64,000 nucleotides of DNA from Prorocentrum cordatum (Eukaryota; Sar; Dinophyceae; Prorocentrales; Prorocentraceae): positions 912,801 through 976,800 of the forward strand of contig CAUYUJ010021170.1 of assembly GCA_963575745.1 (NCBI GenBank), given 5' to 3'. The notes beneath the pieces were generated by a model. That model was not told where the DNA came from. It worked only from the letters and a program-made list of their open reading frames with translations, and searched no databases. Of this stretch, positions 12,201-22,857 are shown one piece after another. Each line of letters opens with the position of its first letter. Position 1 is the first letter of the stretch. A program made the translations under genes and the position numbers.

Positions 12201-14020
12201 CTGATCTTGCAAGCTCGCAACATCGACGGGCGCGGGGACATCAGCGACAATGGCAGTCCTTGGTTTCATGCTGCGTGCTGCCGCGCGGACTTCTTCAGCG
12301 GTGAACTCACGCTGCCTCGCGTCGAAAATGCAGTCGGACGCGCATCCTTCGCCGCCGACTCTGACGCGGGCCCCTGCGCCCGAAACTGATGGCACAACCT
12401 TCTGTGGGATTGCGAAACAACTCCTCGTGAAACGAAGCCCCTCTCCTCATGCTGAGGCCGCTCCTGAATTCTTCCCCAAAGCCCGGAAGGCGCGTGGTAG
12501 CGCCCACAATCAAATCCTGAGACCTGGCCCGGCAGGCTTCCCATGGGCCCTCCCAGACAGCTCCTGAATCCAGCTGGTCCAGACGACCCAACTTGAGAAT
12601 TCCTATATTGTGAAGATAGTGCTGCCACTCTGGCCACGACGGCGCCGTCGTGCTCGGCCATGCAAACTGACGCGCCTGCGGAGGTGTGTCTCGCGCCAAC
12701 TACAAAGCTAATGCGATCAAGACCACCGAGCGCCCCCCCGCCCGCGTTCTTCCCGCGACGGATAGCCCCCTGGGGCGCCGCGTGCACTCTGGCCCACCAG
12801 CCGGCATACTTGTCCGCAGCGGGGGGCTCGCGTTGCCGCGAGGAAGAAAGCTGGGGACCTCGCGAATGCGATCGCCCTGGGTAACATCCTCATCTTCCTG
12901 GCACTGAGGATGATGGCGCGCGACAGTCAATCCTCCCTGCCGCCCCCGCCCACGACTCGAACTCGCTGCGGACTCTCAGAATGCGTTCGCTCCCTGCACG
13001 GCAGGCGCGCGATGGCGAAATGGCAGGCCGAGCATCAGATCGGGCCGTGTGTGCATGCCCCCACTTGAGACCGATGGCGCGGGGACTAACTGGACATCTC
13101 GCTGATATTCTCGCCCAGTCGCCTCAGGCTGGCCCGGGGGGCTGGGGGGCTCGCTGTCACCTCGGCCCCGTCGCGCCCAAGAACAAATTCATGACCGATC
13201 ATTTTTTGCAATGAACCCCGAGACTCAACGGCGGCCTCGAGGCCAGAAGAATGCGCGCTATCATGCTCGCGCTGAGTGGCAAGCTGCAGAGAATCTGACT
13301 TGGTGCCGGCGCTGGTCGCCCGGGCTGGCTCTCGCAAGCCGCGGGAATGCGCTTCGCGCGCAGTTCTGGAATATGGCATCAACTTCTTCCTGCTCGCCCC
13401 CCCCCCCCCCCGCCTTGCTGAGGCTCGTCGTGCCGCCCGCCTGGGGCGGAGTGGGGGGTCGTCAGGCTTGGGGCAACTTCGCTGGGATATGGACGGGGTC
13501 TCGTGGCCATCTGGAAACCAGCGCTGGCTAGCTCGAGCAAAAAGCCACGGCGAGCCCCCGACAAGGTCAGCTTCGCGAGCTCCCAGCCCGCGAACATTAC
13601 TTCGGCCACTGCCTATAGCGCGCGCTATTCTAATATCAGCGCTGAAAACGACCCCGCCAACACGGTCCAAAACCCACGTCTCATTGAATTGCTCGGTCAG
13701 CCTGCGCAAGCCACCAAGCGCCGCCCCAAGGCGCTCGAGGGCCGCGATGACCGGTCATCCCGCGAGCGCTGCATGCGAATTCGCCGGCCCAACGGGCCAG
13801 AGGCGTGCTAAGATCTCCAGCAACTGGTAAACAATATGTCTGATTCGCGCGCGCGGAGCGGCCCCTGGGGCCCCCCGGGCGAGAAGCACCCCGGCAAGGT
13901 CCCGGGGGAAGCCGCCAGAGCACTCCAGGGGAGGGCCATTTTTCGACACCCCTCGCGAGGATCGTGGCCTCCGACGGGGGGGGGCCGCAATCGACTGCCC
14001 CCCCCCGCCCCAAGAGGCTC
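9282..14020. other. Gene-poor GC-rich stretch with poly-C runs
   Basis: Both strands were inspected. Open frames are long only because of GC content and contain no motif I recognise. Poly-C runs of about 10-15 bases occur at 10622-10636, 10798-10807, 11009-11021 and 13399-13411. Confidence 0.45.
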
Positions 14021-14024
14021 CCAA

Positions 14025-14130
14025 AAGCCACCCAAGAGGCCCTGGGGGCCCCCGAGACGCCGCCGAGGAGGCCCGAGAGACTCCCAAGAGGTTCCCAAGA
14101 GGCCCCCAAGAGGCCCTAAAGAGGGCCCCC
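14025..14130 (+). repeat. Degenerate CCCAAGAGG-type short-period repeat
   Basis: About ten imperfect units based on CCCAAGAGGC or CCGAGAGGC follow one another. Related runs occur at 39785-39850 and 61580-62120, so this is a dispersed low-complexity family. Confidence 0.65.
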
Positions 14131-14187
14131 GGGCCGACGGAATGAGCAGGGTGAGTTAATAATCTCAGGAGTACAACCCGCAAAGCA

Positions 14188-14216
14188 ACACACACATACA
14201 CACATACACACACATG
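14188..14216. repeat. (CA)n dinucleotide run
   Basis: ACACACACATACACACATAC and similar. It is a short microsatellite with no associated gene. Confidence 0.9.
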
Positions 14217-14659
14217 ATCGAACGCTCCTCGCGGCGCGCGGCGATCGGCAGACAACCGTCGAAGGCCTCGCGTTGAGCCGCCGCCGAGTCAGGAAAGTCT
14301 GGAGGCGGTCCAGCTCGACGCGATTACCGATGCTTTTCGGCGAAAAGCCCCGCCGCCTCCTTTCGCGCGATTGAGCGCATCAGTGGACTGCTCGCGCCCT
14401 GCAGGGCGCGCTGGATTGACGTGAGTTTTGCAAGTCAAGCGCCTGCCTTCTCGGTGCCCCTTGCGATCCTGAGCCCATCCGCGTGCGTCTCCCAGAAGCC
14501 CAAGACTTGGAACTGTTAAACAGTCGGCCGAACAAAAACGCGGCGTTGAGCCCAAGCCTGCATCCTGCCGCGGTTCACGCCGTCGCTTGCCGCCTGCTCC
14601 GCGCCTCCTGCCCGACGAGAGTCGCGCGCGCGCCCGGCAGGCAGGGCGGGGCTCGGGCT

Positions 14660-15490
14660 ACTCAGTCGTCACATTGGCTAGGGCGCGCTGGCCGCCGCCG
14701 AGCTCGACCCCGCAGTTGGAGTGCCACCCTTAGCTGATGCCGCCGCATCCGCTGTCCTGATCTTGCTCTGGCTGATGCGCTCCACCTCGAGCTTGACGTG
14801 GTCGTCATCCGCGCTGGCCGATGCAGCGCCACCCGTACTGGCTGCTTGCTGAGCACGCGGTGCTGCGACCCCTGCGGGGCCCTTGCGCTTTGCGCGTCTG
14901 GGCCAGGCGCTGATCCAGCTTCTCCTGGGACTCGTTCATCTTGGCAAGACACTTGGCGATGTCATCGCCCATGGCTTCGACATGCTCCCTCGCGGACTCC
15001 CTGGCATCACCTGCATTCTGGAGCTCCGTGGGCTCGGTCTCGGCGCGGTCCTCCGTGTCGTCCAAAGGAGAGAAGAAGGCTTCATCCAACTTGAACTGAC
15101 ATACTGCCTGATCCGCCTCTGGAGCATCTCATGCAGCTGCTATACCACTAGGGTGAGCGAGGGCGCTGGTCGCACTATTCTTTGCGATGCCGGCACCCGC
15201 TAGGACTGCAGTAGCTTCACGCTCGCGCACCTCAGCTTTGATCAGGTTGGATTGCGTTTTGACCAACCCTGCTCAGCCGTATCATGCCTTACCACTACGT
15301 CCCTTACTGCGATTGTGGCGCGTCGGACTGCCTCCTCTGGTGACAAGGAAGCTGGTCCACTCGATGCGACCATCTCAGCTTTGTCCCTCAGAAACAGGGC
15401 ACTCAGCACAAGTTTCACCGTGGAGGCCAAGGTGGTTTGCATCGCTGGTTCTAGCGCCTTGACATGGCCAACCGCGGCGGCAACCTAACC
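14660..15490 (-). pseudogene. Possible decayed coding segment, function unknown
   Basis: Three short minus-strand stretches have protein-like composition but sit in different frames. One contains KLVLSALFLRDKAEMVASSG and SLSPEEAVRRATIAVRDVVV (15242-15442). One contains DEAFFSPLDDTEDRAETEP and AMGDDIAKCLAKMNESQEKL (14860-15089). A third contains VKLEVERISQSK near 14780. The order suggests a charged, helical protein broken by frameshifts, perhaps ORF1 of another retroelement. No family was recognised. Confidence 0.3.
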
Positions 15491-15929
15491 TCTGGTGCTC
15501 CAGAAGCGATCTGATCACCTGGAGTTCGAATGACTGCGTTTGCATCACCTCGTCCCGTGACGTCGCCAGACTTGAACGTATTGTTTCTCAATGAGCCCAG
15601 GTCGAATAATTTCAACCGCGTGCTGCACCACTGGAAACTGCAAATCCTCCGTTTGACGAACCGATTCCACTCCGATGTGCCGGATGCGTGGCATCTCGTC
15701 CAGGGGGTTTGACCACTAGAAACGCAATTGCCACCTTTGCCGTTCTTGTTCCCCCCCGTCCGTAGTGATTCGTTTCCTCTGCTCACCGCAAAGGTTTAAA
15801 ACGAAATCTGCACTGAAAAAACGGCTGCGGGCCACTCAAGCATTTCGATGGCGGTGGAGGCTTGACTCGGATATCCCGTGCCCCTTCACATGGGGGTGAG
15901 AGGAGTTGGTGTTCGAGCCCAAACGTCTT

Positions 15930-16225
15930 GAGAGAAAGAGAGCGGGGGAGCGAACGGAAGCGAGGCGAAGCAAGGAGGAGCAAGGAGAAGCGCGGGACTG
16001 GAGAAGAAGAGCATGAAAGGAGTGAGGGGGAGAGTGGGGAAGCGACGAGGAGGAGAAGGAACAGGAGGATCGAGGGGGAAGAGGGAGAAAGGGGATGGGA
16101 AGGGAAAGAAGGAGGAGGGGGAGAAGGAAAAAGGAGCGAGCAGGAGGGAAAAGCGAAAAAAAGAAGAGCAGGACCAAAACAGATGTCGAGCGAGCATGAG
16201 AGAGAGAGAGAGAGAGAAAGAGGGC
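15930..16225 (+). repeat. Polypurine (GA-rich) tract
   Basis: Nearly 300 bases of almost pure purine on the plus strand, with GGAGAAG, GGAGGAG and an (AG)n run at about 16198-16218. Charged-residue translations reflect this composition only. Confidence 0.85.
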
Positions 16226-16705
16226 GGAACGCAACAATACATGAAGTATCGCCCAGCGCATCACCCAGCTAGCGCGCAACTATCAGCATGTGGTCACTCT
16301 GTCAATGTCGCACTCGGTCCCGACGCGGAGGAAGAATCCGCGCGGTCCGAATCCTCAGACCGCTAATCCCACCCCATCTCGCCACCGTAACGGGCGGCGC
16401 CACACCACCAGGGAGAAGGACCAGGGTGAGGTGGAAGCGAAAATGCTCTGGAGTCTGAGGCCAAACCCCTGCGGCTACGGAGTGATCCAGGGAGGGATTC
16501 CAAGGTGACTGCGTCCCCACAGGCATACCTCCGACGTCTCGTACACGTCGTTCATTTCTAATCGTGCCCATTTCTAAGTGTGCTCGTTTCTAATCGTTCC
16601 TGGCCCCCTAGTGGCCAAGAAGAGGCCCAGGATAGAATAATCAGAAATGAAAGGATCTTGGCCCCCCAAAAATCAAAGAACTTTCGAATACTTAGACATG
16701 AACAG

Positions 16706-16810
16706 TGTGTGTGTGTGAGTGTGTGAGTGAGTGTGTGAGTGTGTGAGTGTGTGAGTGTATGAGTGTGTGAGTGTGTGTGTGTGAGTGTGCGAGTGTGTGA
16801 GTGTGTGAGT

Positions 16811-16845
<35 letters not shown>

Positions 16846-16906
16846 CCTGTGTGTGTCTGTGTGTGTGTCTGTGTGTGTGTGTGTGTGTGTGTGTCTGTGT
16901 GTGTGC
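16706..16906 (+). repeat. (GT)n / (GTGTGA)n microsatellite
   Basis: GTGTGAGT units are followed by (GT)n with CTGT interruptions over about 200 bases. His-Thr and Cys-Val translations are artefacts. Confidence 0.95.
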
Positions 16907-17127
16907 TTCTCGACGGGGACACCAGGGCCAATCTCTGGGACGCCATTTCGTCGCCGCGGGGCGTCTCCTTGACAGCCAACGGGGAGGGGGCAACGGCCTC
17001 CACGGAGGCCGAGGTCGGACCTAGAACCAAAGACGAACGCACCCGCCCCTGCGGAGGCGCGGCCAGGGAAAAAGCGCTCTCTCCTACGCGACGGCCCCCA
17101 CGCCACGGCTCGAGGAGCCGACAAAAA

Positions 17128-17254
17128 AACAAATTCCTTGGCCGGAGCTGGACTCCCTCCCCCCCCTGGCGCTCGGAGCGCGCCAGAGGTGGCGCCAGAA
17201 GCGCAGCCAGGGTGACCAGCACAGGTCCAAGAAATCCGCGCGAAGCTCCGAAGA
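17128..17254. repeat. Foldback (MITE-like) element, copy 2
   Basis: It has the same layout as at 5427-5568. The left arm is decayed (TTCCTTGGCCGGAGCTGGAC). The hairpin core CCTGGCGCTC-GGA-GCGCGCCAG is kept. The right arm is well preserved (CAGGTCCAAGAAATCCGCGC followed by GAAGCTCCGAAG). Confidence 0.7.
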
Positions 17255-17741
17255 CGTCGTCCTCGAACGGCGACCAGTTCGACTCTGGAACTTGATGGGC
17301 CCCCGCGAGAGGGCGACGCTCCGCCACAGCAGCGCCGACACCCGCCGGAGCGGCTGCCCACGAGCCACGAGCCTTTCGGGGAGGGCCACGGTGCATGACA
17401 GCCGCTTGCCTTCTAGTGGGCGCCGATCATAAAAAAGGCCTTACGCGAGATGGCATAGCGCCCTTAATCATGCGGTGGCTTACGCGGGCCGCCCGCGCGG
17501 CGCACCGCACTTGAGGCGAGGCCGCTTGCGCGCGACCTTACGCGAGCAACTTGCGCACGAATGTCGGCGCGGACGGCCCCCTTTTTGTTTGCGTCGCTCG
17601 TGTGTCGTCTGCGCACCGCCCCCTTCCTCTCGGGCTCAGGAGCAGTCTGCTGGGGGGTGCCTGCCATCTCGCGGCGGGGACACGTCCCCACCAGCCCCCG
17701 TGGAGGGCCGCATCAGCGCGGACACCGCCACGCCCTCCGAT

Positions 17742-17842
17742 CAGTGGACGTGAGCTAGTGCAAAATTAGGTCGGAGGAGGAGGAGGACGAGGAGGGAGGA
17801 GGAGGAGAAGGAGGAGGAGGAGGAGGAGGAGGAAGAGGAGGA
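17742..17842. repeat. Shared flank plus (GGA)n at the 3' side of the LINE
   Basis: CAGTGGACGTGAGCTAGTGC leads into ATTAGGTC and then GGA triplets from 17773 to 17842. The flank and start of the repeat match 6341-6406. The LINE begins (3' end) directly after this tract. Confidence 0.85.
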
Positions 17843-17869
17843 CAGCGTACAGGGGAGGTCAGCTCCACT

Positions 17870-19459
17870 CTAGGAGGAGGGCTCGGCGGCACCAGACGCC
17901 GCAGCCGCTCGAATCGCAATCGGAAGCGGCGAGGAGGAAGAAGCGGGGAAGGAGCACGCAGCAGCAGGAGCAGAGCTCATCGGAGCGACGGACAGAGACG
18001 GGGTCGGGGAAAACGCCAGCGGCAGATCGAACGTCAAGGGAGAGGAGCGAGGGTAGACGGCAGAGGGCAGCAGCAGGGGGGTCACAAGGGACGAGGGAGG
18101 AAGAGCGGACAGGATGGCAGGCGTGGCATCGGGCGTGGGGGGGCAGGGCGGGGCGTGTGGGGCAAAAGAGGGCGCAGGGACAGTCGAGAAGATGCAGCGA
18201 CGGGAGGGCCTTGGAGGAGAGCACTCAGGGCAGGGTGGGATCCACGGCGCGGACCACAGGGAGTGAGGAGATAGACTCTGGGTCGACGGGCAGGCCACCA
18301 GGGTCCCAGAGGATCGCGAAGCGGGTCCTGGGGAAGTCATCGAAGAGCAGGAAGCACTTGGAGTCCAGGGCGCCATGGGAGCGGTTGCGGGTCCAGGAGA
18401 GGTAGCCAGGACATACCCTTGTCGAGAGCGCCGCACGATCATAGAGGAGACAGAGTCATGCCCAGCAGCCTGCGGTCGAAGGGGTAATGGGCACCCCTGC
18501 ATATGGCTAAGCGTTCTGTGAGCCGCCGACCAGTGAGACCACCCCTCGCAATTCACTCCAGAGGCCTGGCACGACTGGCGCGAGGAGCACCCGCCGCGAG
18601 GACTTTGCGTTCTAGCTTCCACAGTCGCAGCTCCAGCACCCAGCATCTTCAACTCCTCACAATTTACTCTATGAGCCTGGACACCTGGGCTCGAGGAGCA
18701 CCCAGTGCCAGGACTTGGCGTTCTGACATGGTCGGTACCCGATGAGAGCTCGATGTAGTCGTGGTCATCGCTGTGCTCGGCTCTGGGAGGCGTCGCAATG
18801 AGGGTCGCTGGTGTACCAGGTGTGGAGGGAGAAGAGAAGTTGCAGTCGTCGGAGTGGGCCGTGGGGACAAGCCGCGGTGTGAGGCAAGGTGATAGATTAT
18901 CATTCCAGTCCACGCCAGAGCCAGGGCAGCGAACTCCATCAGTGTCGACGCAGGGCTGGTTGTCCGAGTCCAGGTACGTCGAGGTGTGCCCATGACTGCC
19001 AGCGTCCATTCCATCATCATCATAGGGCTCTTCATGTTGATCAGGATGCGAGTCGCCGTCCTCGTCGGAGCTGGAAGAGGTCGAGGAAGTCGACGACTGT
19101 TGTGGTAGGCGGTGGAGAGTCAATGCCTCAGGTGGCTGCCATTTCTTATGAAGTTGAGCGTCAGGCTTGGCCAACCTTAGGTTTCTGACAGCAGCTCTCG
19201 CACTGGAACGAAGATCGTTAGAAGTGACATAAAGACGGAAGCGCATATTGTGGTAGATGTTGAAGGCCACTGCCAAGGTTTCAATGTGTTTGAGGTCGGG
19301 GAGCCGAAGACCCAGGCGGTCAGGGAGGAGTGGCAGCATCTCATATCCCAATGCTTGCTTGGTACACCGCAGTCCAAAGCGGACGGCATCGCATGTAGTG
19401 GCATTGTCGATCAGCATGTCCTCGACAACCGAAGATACATGGGCGAGAGCCTCCAGCAT
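17870..19459 (-). pseudogene. LINE ORF2 C-terminal tail in a shifted frame, plus Ser/Pro-rich 3' region
   Basis: The ORF2 frame ends at 19341. Protein-like sequence continues in another frame: GYEMLPLLPDRLGLRLPDLK, then ETLAVAFNIYHNMRFRLYVT and SSARAAVRNLRLAKPDAQLH. This resembles the helical tail that follows the zinc knuckle in dinoflagellate LINE ORF2 proteins. I therefore infer a single frameshift near 19345-19360. The rest, from about residue 120, is Ser/Asp/Pro-rich and may be 3' untranslated sequence. It holds a direct repeat with a period of about 107 bp (about 18546-18620 and 18654-18728), visible as two similar blocks around GVQAHRVNCEE and CQASGVNCEG. Confidence 0.6.
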
Positions 19460-22400
19460 ACTTAATACGCGAAGCGGTGAGCCATCCAGAGCAATAAGTT
19501 TTGATAACCGGCATGGCCCAGCTCATAGGCACCAGTGAGAGAAGATCACCAATCTTTGTCCAGGCCACTCGATCCAGAAACGGCTCCCATTCATGTACAT
19601 ATTTCAATAGCCGTCGTTGCACCAGCAAAGCAAGAGGGACAGGCGTGGTGAGCATCTCCCGAAGTGCTCGTGTGGCAGCCCGTTGCGGCTTGGGCTTCCT
19701 GTCGTTAACTTGGAGCTCCTGGGCGATGGCCTGCACGCACGTGTCATTGATCTCGGGAGGATAAGCCGCCTCTCTGCCAGATTGCAGAACCGATGCATAT
19801 CCCAGCAGGAGCGACGGGGATTGCCAGTGCGTGCCCGTATGGTCAAGCGCATCTCCTCGCGCCCGTGTCGCCGCCAGTGGCGCATCATCAAACTGGCCTT
19901 CCATGAGGGAGTGTCTCCATTCGGACTCCAGCCGTCGGAAGCGCTCAAGAATGGTAGTGTGATTAGAGAACGTGACTAGCGCGGCTCGAGCATAGGCAGC
20001 AGCGCACGAATGGAGCAACAGTGGGATATGAGGGCCTCCCCATTCGCCGATCTGGGCCCAACCTGCCGAGGTGAGCATGCCAAGGGGGGCTCTGAAGACC
20101 TGCGCCAGAATCCCCAGTTCCAGAGCAGCGTGCCGTTGAGGGAGCGGAACAAATTGGGCCACGTAGGAGACCACAGAGAACACCCTGGAGGAGTACAGAA
20201 CACCATTAATACTAGCCGGGGCAGCCCCAGACCCAAGTAAGCGAGCCCGCAATTTGAGCTTCTGCAGCGGGGCGAGCCACTGCATGTCAATCGTGGCGGC
20301 GGGGCCCAGCAGGAGGCCCAGGTAGAGGATCTGGGAGGTCACTTCGAAGGCGCTCCAGGCAGGGACGAGGCGTTCCACAAGAGACATAGTGTGGAGCTGG
20401 AGGGGCTCGGAGAACTCCGCCTTGAGCGGGACGATTTTGCACTTAATGTGTTTAAGCTTCAGCCCTGTGAGACACTCAGTGACCGCCATCACATCATACA
20501 GAACTTGTAGGTGCTTTGCTTCATACACAACCGCCCCAATATCATCAGCACACGCCCGAGCGATACCATATCCAGGGGTCTCCAGAGTATCTTCCAGCGC
20601 ACAGAGAAAGGGGGCTGTGCCGAGGGCGTATAGGCTCCCTGAGAGCCCACATCCTTGGATAATCCCAGATCTCAGCCAGTATATATGGATGATCTGGCCA
20701 GCGTGGGCCACGACTCCTTGAATAGCGAGGTACAGCCACGAGAGGAACCACATGAGAGGCCCAGGGAGCCCAAGCTTATTCATCAGCATCAGCAGGTACT
20801 CTTGGGAGAGACTGGGGAACGCCTGGCCATAATCAAACGAGATCAAGAGGGGGTCGCACAGGTCAGAGCGAGGGTGAGCCGCGGCTAGCCTTCCAATGCC
20901 GTCGAGTTCGATCACATTGTAACCGAAGTTACGGCCGACTACAAACCCTCTTTGCGAGCGGGGGACCACTTCCTCCACCACTTTCCGAAGCGAGCGATTG
21001 ACGACGGAAGTCATGATTTTCAGGTCGGTGTTTCGGAGTCCCAGCACCCGAATTTTGTCAGCAGACCGCGTACAGCCTCCAGAGGCTTCGTCTTCTTCCT
21101 CCGAACCTTTGGGCAAGAAGGCCTGCAGCGCGACACTCGCGGCATCGAAGAGAGTCCCACCATTGAGCACCCAGTCGAGAGAGTTGCACAGCACGTCGAC
21201 GCAGCACTCAGAAGCATTCCAAGCTGCATATGGGATGCCGTCCACCCCAGGTGCGGAGCGCCGTGCACCTCGCGCAGCACGACGTATAGCAGCTTTGGTA
21301 GGAGGTGGGACTTCGCAATGGATGGGGGCTTTCAGATGATCCTGGAGGTAGGCCTCTATGCGGGGGGCTGGGACAGAGCCTCGGGAGAAGACGGGGCGCC
21401 AGTAAGTACTCAAAGCTTGGAAACGATCTTCAGGGGAGTGGGATAAGACAGGTCCTGTCCGCACCTTCTGCAAGATGAGACGGCGAGAGAAGGGGGCCCA
21501 GATGGCCGCCTTCCGTTCCAGAAGCTGCTGGCAACGGCGGGTGGAAAGAGGACGATGAGAGGCAGAGAGACCAGCGACATGATCAGCATTGGCTTGCAGT
21601 TCTTTTTCCAGAAGCCGCATGTGGACACCGTCTGACCACAGATGAAATGATTCAGGGTGTCGAAGGCGAACTTGTGAGCCTTCAATTTGCAGTGCGTCTG
21701 ATGCCCACTGCGATGTCGAAATAAGTCGCCGAGCCAGCGGAGCGTCTTGCCTCCATACGGCGCGAGCGCAGCTGCGGGCCACGAGGATCGCCGTCTCATC
21801 ACTCTCCGCCTTCAGCGTGAAGAGCATGTCACGCACCTCCCGCGCAGCTTCTTTGAGCATCTCTTTGAAATGCTCCTGATAAATAGAGCCAGCATGCGCA
21901 TCAATAGCGTTCTGGCCATCAGCAACCATCCCTTCGATACGCTTCTTGAAGAGCGGGTCCAGGAAGATGTGCCGCGGGATAGCTTGTTCACCCCGAGGCC
22001 TGTGATGTCGCTGGCGCAACGTTGTCACCAGCGCAGCATGATCAGATATTTGAGCACGGGACAATGCCTCTGGCTCCCCAACTGAGGTGGATTCAGCATG
22101 GACTTGGCACATCATCCATCCAGGAAGTGAGCAGAAGAACCTGTCGATGCAACTCACCGAGTTGGTGTGCTTCGTATAGTGTGTAGCCGCCGACGAAGAA
22201 ACCTCGAGTAGAGCCCCCAGAGAGCGTAGCCAACGGGCAGCTTGGGCACGATGATTCCGAGGATCTGATGCACGCGCAGGAAGTGGGCGATGAAGCACAA
22301 GGGCTTCGTCGGGGCCGAAATTCAGGTCGCCCTGCACAATAACCAGGTGGTGAGTGGGGTCAGACGCCGCCGCGACCCGATACTTGTCGATCTGCTCACA

Positions 22401-22847
22401 GACCATGTCCACCTGGGTGCTCGTGAGGCCGTGGTTGTGAATATTAAAATGCGTCAGCTGAAGGCCACGTCTATGCACATCAACTTGTAGGACCCTTCCT
22501 GGGATGAGCGGCGTGGCACAGCTGGACGTAGCTCCGTCAAGAGCAAGTCGAGGAAGAATGGTAGCGACACCTCCAGCACCCGATCCCCCTTGATCAGCTG
22601 CACAAAACGAGGCGTGGACTACGGCATGGGAATGGGCCTGAAGCACGAACTGCTCCAGTTGGACACGGTCGGCATGAACTTCTTGCATCGCCAGCACTGT
22701 GGACTGCAAGTGAATCTGCTGTAGATATCGTAACTTGGGAATGGCCTTCGCGCCGTGGTACTGTAGGAGCGCACGCGCGTTCCAGGTAGCGCATCTCAAA
22801 GCAGAGCCCCCATCTCTAGCTTGAGGAAGGTTGAACATCTGTAGCAT
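19341..22847 (-). CDS. LINE ORF2: endonuclease-reverse transcriptase
   Basis: This frame of 1168 codons starts with an ATG 10 bases after the ORF1 stop. Residues 15-275 form an endonuclease/exonuclease/phosphatase domain: TWN at 21-23, QEVH at 55-58 with the catalytic Glu, GDLNF at 173-177 and SDHAAL at 268-273. The reverse transcriptase follows: SAPGVDGIPYAAW at 531-543, RGFVVGR at 633-639, FDYGQAFPS at 671-679 with the first catalytic Asp, QGCGLSGSLY at 731-740 and CADDIG at 766-771 with the paired Asp (ADD, where most families have YADD). Near the end is a Cys/His knuckle, CIFGC-x8-H-x3-C. The stop at 19341 appears premature, because similar tail sequence continues in another frame. The core catalytic residues are intact, so activity may have been lost only recently. 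Confidence 0.93.
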   Translation of the reverse strand: MLQMFNLPQARDGGSALRCATWNARALLQYHGAKAIPKLRYLQQIHLQSTVLAMQEVHADRVQLEQFVLQAHSHAVVHASFCAADQGGSGAGGVATILPRLALDGATSSCATPLIPGRVLQVDVHRRGLQLTHFNIHNHGLTSTQVDMVCEQIDKYRVAAASDPTHHLVIVQGDLNFGPDEALVLHRPLPARASDPRNHRAQAARWLRSLGALLEVSSSAATHYTKHTNSVSCIDRFFCSLPGWMMCQVHAESTSVGEPEALSRAQISDHAALVTTLRQRHHRPRGEQAIPRHIFLDPLFKKRIEGMVADGQNAIDAHAGSIYQEHFKEMLKEAAREVRDMLFTLKAESDETAILVARSCARAVWRQDAPLARRLISTSQWASDALQIEGSQVRLRHPESFHLWSDGVHMRLLEKELQANADHVAGLSASHRPLSTRRCQQLLERKAAIWAPFSRRLILQKVRTGPVLSHSPEDRFQALSTYWRPVFSRGSVPAPRIEAYLQDHLKAPIHCEVPPPTKAAIRRAARGARRSAPGVDGIPYAAWNASECCVDVLCNSLDWVLNGGTLFDAASVALQAFLPKGSEEEDEASGGCTRSADKIRVLGLRNTDLKIMTSVVNRSLRKVVEEVVPRSQRGFVVGRNFGYNVIELDGIGRLAAAHPRSDLCDPLLISFDYGQAFPSLSQEYLLMLMNKLGLPGPLMWFLSWLYLAIQGVVAHAGQIIHIYWLRSGIIQGCGLSGSLYALGTAPFLCALEDTLETPGYGIARACADDIGAVVYEAKHLQVLYDVMAVTECLTGLKLKHIKCKIVPLKAEFSEPLQLHTMSLVERLVPAWSAFEVTSQILYLGLLLGPAATIDMQWLAPLQKLKLRARLLGSGAAPASINGVLYSSRVFSVVSYVAQFVPLPQRHAALELGILAQVFRAPLGMLTSAGWAQIGEWGGPHIPLLLHSCAAAYARAALVTFSNHTTILERFRRLESEWRHSLMEGQFDDAPLAATRARGDALDHTGTHWQSPSLLLGYASVLQSGREAAYPPEINDTCVQAIAQELQVNDRKPKPQRAATRALREMLTTPVPLALLVQRRLLKYVHEWEPFLDRVAWTKIGDLLSLVPMSWAMPVIKTYCSGWLTASRIKYAGGSRPCIFGCRGHADRQCHYMRCRPLWTAVYQASIGI

Positions 22848-22857
22848 CTCGTCAAAG

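Noticed and set aside
9305-14255. Many 100-330 codon frames in the GC-rich stretch
   Set aside because: None shows a conserved motif. They overlap on both strands and are expected from few AT-rich stop codons.
15895-15930. tRNA-like T-arm (GGTGTTCGAGCCC)
   Set aside because: The T stem has a mismatch and no complementary acceptor or D/anticodon arms are found upstream.
16461-16491. Minus-strand word starting TCCGTAGCC and containing TTTGGC
   Set aside because: A 7-base insertion and an imperfect CTCAG end make it a weak leader relic. No coding sequence follows.
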